Source: Ruminococcus sp.
GTDB taxonomy: Bacteria; Bacillota; Clostridia; Oscillospirales; Ruminococcaceae
Assembly (NCBI GenBank): GCA_015066845.1
Contig: SVNO01000005.1
Coordinates: 1-55,775 of the forward strand
DNA length: 55,775 bases
Direction: 5' to 3'
The notes under the pieces were generated by a model, which saw only the letters and a list, made by a program, of their open reading frames with translations, had not been told where the DNA came from and ran no database searches. Shown piece by piece: positions 1-9,472 of this stretch; position 1 is the first letter of the stretch; each line of letters begins with the position of its first letter. The position numbers and the translations under genes were made by a program.

Positions 1-135
1 AAGCGGCGAGTCGCCGCTGACATTCGTTGCCTTATGTGCCTGCGGCACAAGCGGCAACAAGGAATCTCTGCCGACCTTTGCGGCGTAGCCGCATTGAGAG
101 GCAAATCGCCAGCGGCGGCTCGCCGCCCCCAATGT
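1..135. repeat. Palindrome-rich intergenic mosaic at the left edge
   Basis: No gene is seen here. The stretch is a chain of short perfect hairpins: gcggcgagtcgccgc (3-17), tgcctgcggca (40-50), tgcggcgtagccgca, and ggcggctcgccgcc near 115-128. A gacatt at about 18-23 and aatgtc at about 131-136 form a possible outer inverted pair. The tight-looped palindromes resemble the interior modules of the terminator-nested elements elsewhere in the window, but the diagnostic CAGYYTGTC ends are absent and the window edge may cut the unit. Confidence 0.45.
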
Positions 136-177
136 CATCTATGGTTTTACACTAAAAATTTTCGTCGTTCGGGTAGC

Positions 178-207
178 AAAAAAGCCCGACGAATCGGGCT
201 TTTTTTG
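178..207 (-). terminator. Intrinsic terminator of the tRNA cluster
   Basis: An aagcccga / tcgggctt stem with a 4-base loop is flanked by A and T runs. Read on the minus strand it ends in a U tract, directly downstream of the tRNA-His gene. Confidence 0.85.
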
Positions 208-235
208 TGGTGTCATCTTTTTTGTAACACCAAGA

Positions 236-313
236 TGGGGTGGATAATCGGATTCGAACCGATGGTCTTCAGTGCCACAAACTGACGCGTTAACCAGCTA
301 CGCTATACCCACC
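236..313 (-). tRNA. tRNA-His (GTG)
   Basis: On the minus strand a full cloverleaf folds. It has an extra G at -1 facing discriminator C73, the hallmark of tRNA-His. The acceptor is GTGGGTA / TATCCAC, the anticodon loop is TTGTGGC on a TCAGT/ACTGA stem, the T loop is TTCGAAT, and the 3' CCA is encoded. It is the last gene of a four-tRNA transcript. Confidence 0.95.
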
Positions 314-316
314 ATC

Positions 317-393
317 TGGCGCGCCTTATTGGACTCGAACCAATGGCTTACTGCTTAGAAGGCAGTTACTCTATCCAGCTGAGTTAAAGGCGC
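317..393 (-). tRNA. tRNA-Arg (TCT)
   Basis: Minus-strand cloverleaf: acceptor GCGCCTT / AAGGCGC, anticodon loop CTTCTAA (anticodon TCT) on an ACTGC/GCAGT stem, T loop TTCGAGT, discriminator G and an encoded CCA. It reads AGA codons. Confidence 0.95.
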
Positions 394-411
394 ATATGCA
401 ATTGTGTTGTG

Positions 412-485
412 TGGAGCGGACGACGGGAATCGAACCCGCATTCTCAGCTTGGGAAGCTGATGCTCTACCACTAAACTACGTCCGC
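412..485 (-). tRNA. tRNA-Gly (CCC)
   Basis: Minus-strand cloverleaf: acceptor GCGGACG / CGTCCGC, anticodon loop TTCCCAA (anticodon CCC) on a TCAGC/GCTGA stem, T loop TTCGATT, encoded CCA. It sits between tRNA-Gly(TCC) and tRNA-Arg(TCT) in the same transcript. Confidence 0.95.
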
Positions 486-502
486 ACACTGGATGAATCA
501 AA

Positions 503-576
<74 letters not shown>

Positions 577-609
577 CTGCGACCGTGTTTGTTCTTCACA
601 ACATATATT

Positions 610-638
610 ATTATACCACATTCCACCGCTTTTGTCAA
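610..638 (-). promoter_or_regulatory. Promoter of the four-tRNA operon
   Basis: On the minus strand TTGACA (633-638) and TATAAT (610-615) are separated by 17 bp, a perfect sigma-A consensus. Transcription would begin just upstream of tRNA-Gly(TCC). Confidence 0.92.
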
Positions 639-721
639 GTGTTTTTCTAAAAAAAGAACTGAAAAATTCGGAAAATATCCTATATACATCCTGCGTTTTT
701 TTGTGAATTTCTCCAACAACA

Positions 722-758
722 ACCGCGTCCTGCTCCCATGACAGGCGCAGGACGCGGT
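722..758 (-). terminator. Terminator-like hairpin after clpE
   Basis: A 12-bp perfect stem (accgcgtcctgc / gcaggacgcggt) lies just past the clpE stop on the minus strand. The following tract (ttgttgttgg) is only moderately U-rich. It would end the long minus-strand ruvC-to-clpE run. Confidence 0.75.
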
Positions 759-764
759 ATTACC

Positions 765-3059
765 TTATGTGAAATTAACGCGCAGCTGCGTCTCATCCGC
801 TGTTACGGATACCGAAGTCAGCCGTCTGCCCTCGTCAATGATGGCGTATGCAATCGCATCCTCCACGCGCTCGCGGATAATCTTCCGGATGTCACGCGCA
901 CCGTAATGCTTGCCGAATGCCTCAGCTGCAATCTTCGCCAGCGCAGCGTCATCAAAGCTCAGGTGAATGCCCTTTTCGCCCAGAGGTTCACGCATTTCTT
1001 CCATCATCAGTCCGGCAATCTTCGCAAAATCGCTCTCGTTCAGAGGACGGAATACGATAACCTCGTCAATGCGGCTGATGAACTCCGGACGCAGGAAATC
1101 GCGCAGTGCTTTCATTGCACGTTCCTTGGTGATGTCCTCCGCTGTGCGGTTGAAGCCCACACCCGTGCTCTTGTCCGTGGAGCCGGCATTGGAAGTCATG
1201 CAGATTACCGTATGCGCAAAGCTCACAGTTCTGCCCTGTGCATCTTCAATCTGTCCCTCATCGAGAATCTGCATGAGAATGTTCATGACATCCGGATGCG
1301 CTTTCTCAATCTCGTCAAAGAGAATCACGGAATAGGGATTGCGGCGCACCTTTTCGGTGAGCTGTCCTGCATCATCATAGCCGACATAGCCGGGGGGAGA
1401 GCCAATCATACGCGCAACCGAATGCTTCTCCATGAATTCCGTCATGTCCAGACGAATCAGCGGGTCAGCAGCATCAAACAGCTCGGACGCAAGTACCTTG
1501 ACAAGCTCCGTCTTGCCGACACCGGTCGGGCCTACGAAAATGAAGGATGCCGGACGGATGCGCTTGCTCAGCTGAATGCGTGTGCGCTTGATGGCATTTG
1601 CCAGTGCGTTGACTGCCTCGTCCTGTCCGATGACTCGCGCTTTCAGACGGTCGGCAAGATTTTTCATTTTGGAAAGCTCTGTTTCCTCGATTTTATTGGC
1701 AGGAATGCCCGTCCAAAGTTCAATGATGGACGCAAGGTCGGATTCCTCCACCTCAATTTTCTCCACCTTTTCACGCAGCTCGTCAAGCTGCAATTCGATT
1801 CTGCTGCAAGCTGCCTTCAGCTCGGCAATTTTCTCGAAATCCAGTTCTTCCATCATTTCAAAGGATTCCAGTTCATCCTTTTTCGCATTGTATTTGCTCG
1901 TCAGAATGTCGAATTCACGCAGTTCCTCCGCGCGGATAGTGCGGAATGCACAGCTCTCATCGAGCAGGTCGATTGCCTTGTCCGGCAGGAAACGGTCTGT
2001 GATATAGCGTTCCGAAAGCACTGCACACAGGCGCAGCAGGGAATCGCTGATTTTCACACGATGGTAGCTCTCGTAGTATTCGCGGATGCCCAGCAGGATT
2101 TCAGACGTTTCCTCCACAGTCGGTTCTTTGACAACAACGGGCTGGAAACGGCGTTCGAGTGCGCTGTCCTTTTCGATATACTTGCGGTATTCCTTGAATG
2201 TAGTCGCACCGATAACCTGCACTGTACCTCTGGACAGTGCGGGTTTGAGGAGATTGGCAGCATTCATTGAACCCTCGGAATCACCTGCACCGACAAGGTT
2301 GTGCACCTCGTCGATAAAGAGGATGACATTTCCCTCCCGTACTACCTCGGCAATCAGTCCCTTAACACGGCTTTCAAACTGTCCACGGAACTGTGTACCG
2401 GCAACCAGTGCGGTCAAATCAAGCAGGTATACCTTTTTATCACGCAGATGATAGGGGATATCTCCCGATGCAATACGCTGTGCAATGCCTTCAGCAATTG
2501 CAGTTTTGCCGACACCGGGTTCACCGATCAGGCAGGGATTATTTTTCTGACGGCGTGAGAGGATCTGAATAACTCGTGCAATTTCACGTTCTCTGCCGAT
2601 AATACGGTCAAGCTTTCCATCCTCAGCCTGCTGACTGAGGTTGGTGCAGTAATTATTGAGGAATTTCAGGTCATTCTCCCCATTGCTTGCTTTCTGTTTG
2701 GATGCTTTCTTTTTGGATTTCTTTTCGGAATTCGACTTATCCGGTTCCTCCGAATCTTCTTTTTTTCCCTTGATATTCGTGAAAAATGGACTGAGCATCT
2801 CATCCAAAAAACTCGGTCGGGTTTTTTCTTCATCCGAATCATCATTCAGATCTGCATCATTCATGAATCCCATCATCTGATTAGATAATTCCTCCAAATC
2901 TTCATCATTCAGACCGGTACCTTTCAGATATTCAGATATCTGTGGAATATTCAGTTCTTTGGCGCAGGTCAGGCAATAACCCTCGCCCTGTGCATTGCTG
3001 CCAAGCTGGGACATGAAGATTATCGCAGGTCTTTTTTTGCATTTAGAACATGCTATCAT
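765..3059 (-). CDS. clpE: ClpE-like AAA+ unfoldase subunit of Clp protease
   Basis: This is an ATP-dependent unfoldase expected to feed substrates to ClpP in the cytoplasm. The N-terminus carries a four-cysteine zinc finger (C4-x2-C7 and C29-x2-C32) instead of the repeated ClpC N-domain, which is the ClpE architecture. Two AAA+ modules follow, with Walker A GEPGVGKT and GPTGVGKT; they are separated by a short Glu/Lys-rich coiled middle region, and an acidic/lysine-rich linker lies before the first AAA+. I start at the ATG at 3059, where AGGAG lies 4 bases upstream; an ATG four codons earlier (3071) has its SD too close, and ClpE proteins begin just before the first Cys pair. It follows the cvpA-like gene closely, so it is probably co-transcribed. 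No CtsR or CIRCE operator was recognised nearby. Confidence 0.88.
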   Translation of the reverse strand: MIACSKCKKRPAIIFMSQLGSNAQGEGYCLTCAKELNIPQISEYLKGTGLNDEDLEELSNQMMGFMNDADLNDDSDEEKTRPSFLDEMLSPFFTNIKGKKEDSEEPDKSNSEKKSKKKASKQKASNGENDLKFLNNYCTNLSQQAEDGKLDRIIGREREIARVIQILSRRQKNNPCLIGEPGVGKTAIAEGIAQRIASGDIPYHLRDKKVYLLDLTALVAGTQFRGQFESRVKGLIAEVVREGNVILFIDEVHNLVGAGDSEGSMNAANLLKPALSRGTVQVIGATTFKEYRKYIEKDSALERRFQPVVVKEPTVEETSEILLGIREYYESYHRVKISDSLLRLCAVLSERYITDRFLPDKAIDLLDESCAFRTIRAEELREFDILTSKYNAKKDELESFEMMEELDFEKIAELKAACSRIELQLDELREKVEKIEVEESDLASIIELWTGIPANKIEETELSKMKNLADRLKARVIGQDEAVNALANAIKRTRIQLSKRIRPASFIFVGPTGVGKTELVKVLASELFDAADPLIRLDMTEFMEKHSVARMIGSPPGYVGYDDAGQLTEKVRRNPYSVILFDEIEKAHPDVMNILMQILDEGQIEDAQGRTVSFAHTVICMTSNAGSTDKSTGVGFNRTAEDITKERAMKALRDFLRPEFISRIDEVIVFRPLNESDFAKIAGLMMEEMREPLGEKGIHLSFDDAALAKIAAEAFGKHYGARDIRKIIRERVEDAIAYAIIDEGRRLTSVSVTADETQLRVNFT

Positions 3060-3086
3060 AAAACTCCTCATCCTTTCTGTATTGTG

Positions 3087-3911
3087 TTACAGGAATACAG
3101 ACTGTATTTGTTCGTATAAATAATGAAACAGCATTGTTTTGTCAATGGTTTCCTGATTGAACAGAATCATCATATTCCCCGTTCCCAGTACAATGAGCCG
3201 GACTGCCATAGTCACAGCGATCAGAACCGCAGCTGCCTGTACCAGACCGATGGGAAATGCCAGAATATGATTGCCTCTGCGCATGTGCATCAGCTCCTCC
3301 AGACTGCCTGCCATGTTTGAGATAATACCCATCAGGATGAGCACCACCGCCATCAGCAGCAGGAACAGCCCCATGCGGACAAGGCTGACATAGAACGGGC
3401 GCAGGTAATGCGATTCCACTGCGGACGCTGCGCTCTGTGCGTCCTCTGCATCAAGAAACTGCCGGAGTGCAGCAGGATGCTCCACGAAAAACGTGCTGAC
3501 ATTTTCCTGCGGCAGGGGAGAAAGACTGTGCAGCATGGTATCCACCGTCTGCCCGACCGCCATGGTCAGAGCTTCCGGCACAGTTTCCTGTGCAAGTGCT
3601 TCACGCAGTTCCTTTTCTTTCATCGGCGCATCCGGACTTTTTACATTGTTGTAGGAATCGAGAATTGCCGGATACAATTCCGTTTCCGTGTATTCGATTT
3701 CAAAATGTTCTGTCACAGTGTCCTGAAACAGCATTTCATAAACCGGAGGTGCAAGAAAATCACTGCCGAAAAATCCGACAACCACCGCCAGAATACTGCC
3801 GATCAGCGGAAAGAGCATCCGGTTGAAGCCCTTTGCCACGGCATTGTAGAGAATGCAGCCGGTAATGGCGGCAATCAGCACATCATAAAACCACCAGAAT
3901 TGTGTGCCCAT
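3087..3911 (-). CDS. CvpA-like membrane protein
   Basis: A 274-residue integral membrane protein. Hydrophobic segments lie near residues 10-25, 33-50, about 180-200 and 215-240, with a hydrophilic region of about 110 residues in the middle (roughly 60-170). The N-terminal pattern (short helix, Gly, Lys-Gly-Phe, second helix with many Gly/Val) resembles the CvpA/colicin V production family, but the central insertion is larger than usual. CvpA proteins are linked to envelope stress and biofilm; the exact role is unknown. The start has AGGAGG 5 bases upstream. It lies between DUF5711 and clpE in the same run. Confidence 0.55.
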   Translation of the reverse strand: MGTQFWWFYDVLIAAITGCILYNAVAKGFNRMLFPLIGSILAVVVGFFGSDFLAPPVYEMLFQDTVTEHFEIEYTETELYPAILDSYNNVKSPDAPMKEKELREALAQETVPEALTMAVGQTVDTMLHSLSPLPQENVSTFFVEHPAALRQFLDAEDAQSAASAVESHYLRPFYVSLVRMGLFLLLMAVVLILMGIISNMAGSLEELMHMRRGNHILAFPIGLVQAAAVLIAVTMAVRLIVLGTGNMMILFNQETIDKTMLFHYLYEQIQSVFL

Positions 3912-4012
3912 TTAGTTCCTCCTATTATGGGAAATACTGCACAATGTCTGCTTTCCACAGCATAATTGTCAGATAATCTGCTGACATGGCAGGCACTGTG
4001 CGGCATTGCATA

Positions 4013-5167
4013 TCATCTCATATTGATACGGTTGATTTTGTCATATCCAAGAAGATAGAAATATTTTCCATTTTTCATCAGGTTTTCGTAGGAATCCGTA
4101 ATTTTCAGCTCCGCACTGTGCTCGCCGGTAAAGGTATAGCTTTCAATGCTCTGTGTTCCCAGAAGAAATGCGGTTTCATTGTCCGCGTCCACGCTTTTGG
4201 CAATATACGGAATCTGAATCACGGACGGATTATCGCCCGGTGCAGCGAACAGCAGCAGCTGGGACTGACGGCGTTCCTCGTTTTCAAGGAGAATGGCAGC
4301 ATGTTCCTTTGCAAAGGCATAATCTGCCAGCGGGCCGCTGAAATCCACGACATTCTGCATGTCGCCCATAGAGTTATAATATGCACATCTGGTATCCCCA
4401 ATCACAAACGCGTCACCATTTTCAAGCGCGTACACCTTCATGCAGAGCGTTGCAAGGGGTGCTGAGATCCACTGGGTTTCATTATTGAAAGTGACGGACT
4501 GCAATGTGGTCACAAGGTCGCCGTTTTCCGCGCCAAGTGTGGCAAAAATGCAGCCGGTTTTATTCAGGCTGACATCGAGCAGGCGGTCTACGCATTCACG
4601 GTTGTACAGACGATTGCCCGTGGAATCATATACGGTCAGCCGGCAGGCATAGGTATCGGATTCCGTGACAACAGCAACATTGCCGTTGTCGCCGATTCTT
4701 GCAAAGAGAATCGGACGCTCCGTGGTGATTTCGTATATCATCTTGCTTGCACTGTCCACGCGGAATTTCGTGCCGTTGCAGGAATAGAGCAGACAGCGGG
4801 AATCATTGGTTTCCATGATGGCATTGCTGTAGGCATGTTGGCGGCTTTCCTTGAAATTGCCGTCCGACGAGTAAATGTATACATACATATCGCAGAGAAT
4901 GAACATGGTATTGCCCACAAAGCTTGTGTAATAATCCACGCCGCCGGAAACCGAGAGAGGATAGTTGCCCTCCGTATCCGCATTTTCATTCTGCGTGATA
5001 TTCTGGTATTTTGAGCCGATGCCTTCCAGCCGCGGAAACCATACGTCACGCTTGGCATAGACAAAAATGCAAATGCCGACTGCAAGCAGCATCAGGAGAA
5101 ATTTCGACATGCGCCGCCGTCTTCTGCGCCGCTGGCGGATGAGTACAATATCCACTGAATTTCCCAT
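4013..5167 (-). CDS. DUF5711-type membrane-anchored beta-propeller-like protein
   Basis: About 384 residues. A basic N-terminus with eight consecutive arginines precedes one transmembrane helix (roughly 20-37). The rest is an extracytoplasmic domain of repeated short beta segments (patterns like YIYSSDG, LTVYDSTG), consistent with a propeller of the DUF5711 type. The function is unknown. The ATG at 5167 is chosen because AAAGGAG lies 11 bases upstream and it falls just after the truA stop; the open frame continues upstream into truA but with no other sensible start. It is part of the minus-strand run. Confidence 0.6.
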   Translation of the reverse strand: MGNSVDIVLIRQRRRRRRRMSKFLLMLLAVGICIFVYAKRDVWFPRLEGIGSKYQNITQNENADTEGNYPLSVSGGVDYYTSFVGNTMFILCDMYVYIYSSDGNFKESRQHAYSNAIMETNDSRCLLYSCNGTKFRVDSASKMIYEITTERPILFARIGDNGNVAVVTESDTYACRLTVYDSTGNRLYNRECVDRLLDVSLNKTGCIFATLGAENGDLVTTLQSVTFNNETQWISAPLATLCMKVYALENGDAFVIGDTRCAYYNSMGDMQNVVDFSGPLADYAFAKEHAAILLENEERRQSQLLLFAAPGDNPSVIQIPYIAKSVDADNETAFLLGTQSIESYTFTGEHSAELKITDSYENLMKNGKYFYLLGYDKINRINMR

Positions 5168-5204
5168 TGTCCGGCTCACTCCTTTCTTTTTGCAGGGATG
5201 CAGG

Positions 5205-5951
5205 TCATTCGTCCGACCGATAGAACACACGGTTGAGATACAACCCGTGTGCCATTGCCGTTTTACCGGCGCGCAGACGATTGCCGGAGGCGATGATGTC
5301 ATCAAGCTCCTCCAGAGGGATTCTGCCCTCGTTGATGTCGAGCAGAGTTCCCACCATAATCCTAACCATATTATACAAAAAACCGTTCCCTTTTACAAGC
5401 ATTTTCACAGTTTCACCATCTTTTTCTACAGTAAAGCTATGAATTGTCCGGATTGTGTTAGCGTTTTCTTTGCAATTTGTACAAAATGCCCGAAAATCAT
5501 GTGTTCCCACAAAATGCTGCGCAGCCTCCTGCACCAGTTCCAAACGGAATGGGCGGCGGTAGTGGCAGGCAAGGTCTGTCAGGAACGGGTTCTTGCATTC
5601 GCTGCTGTGAATCAGGTAGAGATATTCCTTCGAGTCGCAGCTGAACCGCGCGTGGAAATCCTCCGGCGCGTCCTCACACGAGAGGATGGAAATATCCTTT
5701 GGCAGCTCTCCATTCACGCCGCGTACAAAGCCGATCGTGGGGATCATGCTGTTGGTCTGTACGGAAAAGCAGTACTGCCGTGCATGAACGCCTGCATCCG
5801 TGCGCGAACAACCGTGAATGGTCACAGGCTCATTGAGCACCTTGCTGACGCAGGCTTCCACAACTGCCTGAATGGTATTGGCATTATTCTGAATCTGGAA
5901 ACCATGGTATGCCGTACCACGGTATGCCATCATAACTTTTAAGTTTCTCAC
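5205..5951 (-). CDS. truA: tRNA pseudouridine(38-40) synthase TruA
   Basis: Converts uridines 38-40 in the tRNA anticodon arm to pseudouridine. The 248-residue length is typical. The catalytic aspartate is D52 in the motif SRTDAGVHA, preceded by the N-terminal YRGTAYHGFQ strand; the second-half motifs HDFRAFC and YNMVRIMVG are present. The start overlaps the yfhO stop by 4 bp, which indicates translational coupling. Confidence 0.96.
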   Translation of the reverse strand: MRNLKVMMAYRGTAYHGFQIQNNANTIQAVVEACVSKVLNEPVTIHGCSRTDAGVHARQYCFSVQTNSMIPTIGFVRGVNGELPKDISILSCEDAPEDFHARFSCDSKEYLYLIHSSECKNPFLTDLACHYRRPFRLELVQEAAQHFVGTHDFRAFCTNCKENANTIRTIHSFTVEKDGETVKMLVKGNGFLYNMVRIMVGTLLDINEGRIPLEELDDIIASGNRLRAGKTAMAHGLYLNRVFYRSDE

Positions 5952-8650
5952 GTTTCCTCACTTTTCTTTGCAGCCGTATCTTCGGACACAGCAGTCGCTT
6001 CGGGTTCTTCTGACTGTGCAGCAGCCTTTTTCGCTTTCCGCTGTGCAAGTACTGCAAGCAATACCAGCAGCGCGGCACTGGAAAGGGAAATGACCAGTCC
6101 CAGACGGAATCCAGCCGGACAGTAGCGCATGGAAATGGTATGGCTGCCGGCAGTCAGCTTCACACCGCACATTGCATTGAATACAGGAATCAGCTCGGCA
6201 GGTTTGCCGTCCACATAGACCTTCCAGCCCGTTTCATAGGGCACGGAGAGGTACAGACAGCCGTCCTGTTTTACGTCGATTTCACCGTCAAACGCGGTAT
6301 CGTCAAATGCCGTCAGTGTCATCACCTCATCGGCAAGTGCAGCATAGCCAGCATCAAGGACATCCTGATTGAGCTGGTACATGTACACATTGATTGTACC
6401 GGATGATGCAGAGGACGGCAGGTCACAGCGCAGCGTTACCATGTCACCCGTGTAGAAACTGCCAACGGGGGTGATGTAGGGCTGCTTCTTGATTTCGTAG
6501 GAAACCGTTTTGGAATCGTTGTAGTACACGTCCATCTGTTCGCCGTTGGATACCTTCATATAGGCATAGAGCATTCCATCCTGCTGTGCGGTATAATTGT
6601 ACTTGAGGAAGCTGTCGGAGGTTGCATCCGCCTGACGGCTGTAGTTGTAATTGCCGTAGCCGTTGCGTGTTACATCATAGCCGGTATGTCCGACATGGGT
6701 GATGTCAATCGCTGTGAACAAGTCCTCCTCTATGCCTGTCATGCGGCGGAACAGGATGTTCTGCGTTTCAAAGGCATTGAGCGTCTTGTCCATTGTGTAG
6801 GCTGCTGCCGCATCGTCCACCATGTAGCCCATAGAAAGGGGGTAGTTGTTCTGGTAGAGCTTGCACTGTCCGAGGGATTCTATCCGATGCATTGTCACAG
6901 TGTCGGCATTGTAGCTGTTTTTGCCGATATTGTACTGCACATTCAGCAGCATATTGGTCAGGGGGGAGGTGTTTGCATAATAGTAACGGTTGCCGGCTTC
7001 GGAGGCAGGCAGACCGATCAGCCGCAGGAATGTGGTGATTTTCGCATTTGCCATGGAAGAAAACTGTGATACACCATTATAACAATACAGTGACGGGTCA
7101 TTGAGGGAGTACCATTTGTTGATTTCCACGCGGTAGAACAGTTCATCCTCCGTATTTTCGATAACATCGAGCAGTTCCTGCACCTGTTCATTATTGGTAG
7201 GATAGCCTTCATAACTGGAGCTGCCGACTGATTCGACTGCCTTGATGCTGTGCTGTCCCATCTCAAAGGCAAGCACGGCTGCAAGGAGTACCTGCACCAC
7301 CTGTTTCGGAAGAAATGTACGGAACAGGACAACGAGCAGATACACACCGCCGAGAATTGCACTTGCAAAGACGAATTTGTTCATATCATCGCCTTCCGGA
7401 CGCACATTATAAGAGAGTGCGCAGAATACAATACCGGAAGCAGCCATGCCGAGCCATTGCCAGATGCTCAGCTTTTCTTCGAGGAGAATCTGATAGGCGC
7501 GGTATGCAGCCACCAGAAGAACGAAAGAAAAGAGGAACGAGAAGCGATAAGGGAGCATGTTGGTGAAATGAAAGCCGTGCCAGATGAAGTTGAGTACGTT
7601 CATATTGCAGCTGACAATGAGGAATGCAAGCAGCAGTACAGCAGCAATTTTCTCACGCAGCCGGATGTTCTTTGCCACCAGAAATACCCCCAGCAGCAGC
7701 ACGGGGAGCAGACCGCAGTAGAGATTGGGCAGTCCCTCCTTGGAAGTCACTTCGTTGAATGCGAGCATATTCGCGATAATTTCGCGCCAGCCCTCATAAT
7801 AGGTCACGCTTTTCGGGAACGTGTTTGAGGCACTGTGCGTCAGCTGCAAGGCAAGGAAGGTGGGAATGAGAATCCATGCGGACAGTCCCGCGCCGAGCAG
7901 CGAGCCGCCTGCAAATTGCAGGGAACGTTTGCCGAAGCTGCGCAAGCCCTTGCATTCAAACAGGGAAAGGCAGATAAAGGCAAGCACGGAGAAAATGCAG
8001 ATAAAGTAGGCGATATAGTAATTGGTAAAGAGCGCAAGTCCAAGGGCAATGACGTAGGTACGGTATTTTCCCTCACGCACAAGCGCGGCAAGTCCGAGCA
8101 TGACCAGCGGCAGAAGTGCCACGGTGTCGATCCAGATGGTGTTCCAGTAATAGCCCATCATGTAGCTGCAAAGGGCATACATCACAGCAAACATGGTGAT
8201 GGACATGTCGTTTTTCTGGAACACATAGCGCAGCATTTTCGCGAAAAACAGACCTGCAAAGGCGAATTTCAGCATGAGAATGACCATCATTGCATCGCGC
8301 AGGTATTCCTGCGGTACAAAAACGGCAAGGATATTGAGGGGGCTTGCGCAGTAGTAAGCCATCAGTGAAAGGAAATTCGTACCCAGACCGGAACGCCATG
8401 TATAGAGAAGCGAACCGCCCTCGGAGAGTTTTTCCTCTAAAATCTGATAGAACGGATAATACTGGTGCCACAGGTCGGTGACGAGGAATTGTCTGTCGCC
8501 AAACGGGTGCATTTCACTGGCATAAAAGCCAATACCGAGCAGCAGAAAAGGGAGGATGAATGCGAGAATTTCCCAGATCGGCGTATTGCTGACAGCTTTC
8601 TGCACCGGTGCAGGCTGCACGGACGCGGTTTTTTTCTTCTTTTTTGACAT
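5948..8650 (-). CDS. YfhO-family multispanning membrane protein
   Basis: A 900-residue protein with a Lys-rich cytoplasmic start, about a dozen transmembrane helices in residues 25-460, a large extracytoplasmic domain (about 460-860) and a final helix before a Lys/Glu-rich tail. The N-terminal motif with DLWHQYYPF and the overall layout match YfhO (GT-C-like) proteins. In Firmicutes these are implicated in glycosylating lipoteichoic acid or other envelope polymers; the substrate here cannot be told. AAGGAGAG lies upstream of the ATG. It overlaps truA by 4 bp and follows ecfT closely. Confidence 0.85.
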   Translation of the reverse strand: MSKKKKKTASVQPAPVQKAVSNTPIWEILAFILPFLLLGIGFYASEMHPFGDRQFLVTDLWHQYYPFYQILEEKLSEGGSLLYTWRSGLGTNFLSLMAYYCASPLNILAVFVPQEYLRDAMMVILMLKFAFAGLFFAKMLRYVFQKNDMSITMFAVMYALCSYMMGYYWNTIWIDTVALLPLVMLGLAALVREGKYRTYVIALGLALFTNYYIAYFICIFSVLAFICLSLFECKGLRSFGKRSLQFAGGSLLGAGLSAWILIPTFLALQLTHSASNTFPKSVTYYEGWREIIANMLAFNEVTSKEGLPNLYCGLLPVLLLGVFLVAKNIRLREKIAAVLLLAFLIVSCNMNVLNFIWHGFHFTNMLPYRFSFLFSFVLLVAAYRAYQILLEEKLSIWQWLGMAASGIVFCALSYNVRPEGDDMNKFVFASAILGGVYLLVVLFRTFLPKQVVQVLLAAVLAFEMGQHSIKAVESVGSSSYEGYPTNNEQVQELLDVIENTEDELFYRVEINKWYSLNDPSLYCYNGVSQFSSMANAKITTFLRLIGLPASEAGNRYYYANTSPLTNMLLNVQYNIGKNSYNADTVTMHRIESLGQCKLYQNNYPLSMGYMVDDAAAAYTMDKTLNAFETQNILFRRMTGIEEDLFTAIDITHVGHTGYDVTRNGYGNYNYSRQADATSDSFLKYNYTAQQDGMLYAYMKVSNGEQMDVYYNDSKTVSYEIKKQPYITPVGSFYTGDMVTLRCDLPSSASSGTINVYMYQLNQDVLDAGYAALADEVMTLTAFDDTAFDGEIDVKQDGCLYLSVPYETGWKVYVDGKPAELIPVFNAMCGVKLTAGSHTISMRYCPAGFRLGLVISLSSAALLVLLAVLAQRKAKKAAAQSEEPEATAVSEDTAAKKSEET

Positions 8651-8662
8651 AATGTCTCTCCT

Positions 8663-9472
8663 TTACGATTGTAACAGGATGTTCAGAGCCACCGAAGCTG
8701 CCACAAAGAGCAGGCAGACGGCGAATCCGATATAATCGCGCGGTGCAGCTTTCAATGTGCGCAGTCTTGTTCTGCCGTCACCGCCGCGGTAACAGCGACA
8801 TTCCATTGCCGTTGCCAGTTCTTCCGCCCTGCGGAATGCGGACACGAACAAGGGAATGAGGATGGGGATGAGGGCCTTGGCACGATCAGTCAGTTTGCCG
8901 TTGTCCAATGTTGCCCCCCTTGCTTTCTGCGCGGACATGATTTTGTCCGTTTCCTCCAGCAGCGTCGGAATGAAGCGCAGTGCAATGGACATCATCATTG
9001 CCATTTCATGCACGGGGAATTTCACGCGTCTGAGAGGAGAAAGCAGCGATTCGATCGCGTCAGTCAGCAGGATGGGAGAGGTGGTATAGGTCAGCAGGGA
9101 AGAACCGATGATAAGCAGTACAATGCGCAGCATCATGAAAATGCTGGTGGAAATACCGTCCTCCGTAATTTTCAGGAATTTCCACGAAAAGAGCACCTCG
9201 CCGTCCGTGATGAACAGCAGATTGAGCAAAGCGGTAATGGCAAGGAACGGCAGAATGGGCTTGACGCTTTTCCATATCATCTTCATGGGGATGTTGGAAA
9301 GCCGCTGCGCCAGCAGTACGAATGCCGCGCCCAGTGCAATCACCCAGAAACTATTTCCGGCAAACAGGAGGAAGATGAACAGGAGCGTTTCAATGATTTT
9401 GAAGCGCGGGTCCATCCGGTGCAGCACACTCTCCACGGGGAAATACTGTCCGCTGGTAATCTCTTTCAGCAT
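8663..9472 (-). CDS. ecfT: ECF transporter transmembrane component EcfT
   Basis: The membrane scaffold of the energy-coupling factor that joins EcfA1/EcfA2 to vitamin-binding S-components. 269 residues with about five hydrophobic helices. The coupling Arg-motif QKARGAT is present; the second coupling box reads AMECRCY rather than the commoner AxEARGY. It overlaps ecfA2 by 7 bp and completes an ecfA1-ecfA2-ecfT set. No S-component gene is adjacent, so this is a shared (group II) module; BioY at 23500 is a likely client. Confidence 0.93.
   Translation of the reverse strand: MLKEITSGQYFPVESVLHRMDPRFKIIETLLFIFLLFAGNSFWVIALGAAFVLLAQRLSNIPMKMIWKSVKPILPFLAITALLNLLFITDGEVLFSWKFLKITEDGISTSIFMMLRIVLLIIGSSLLTYTTSPILLTDAIESLLSPLRRVKFPVHEMAMMMSIALRFIPTLLEETDKIMSAQKARGATLDNGKLTDRAKALIPILIPLFVSAFRRAEELATAMECRCYRGGDGRTRLRTLKAAPRDYIGFAVCLLFVAASVALNILLQS

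Noticed and set aside
738-2270. A 510-residue plus-strand frame over clpE
   Set aside because: Shadow of the Clp ATPase; its sense strand shows Walker motifs and an SD, the other frame has neither family features nor a ribosome binding site.
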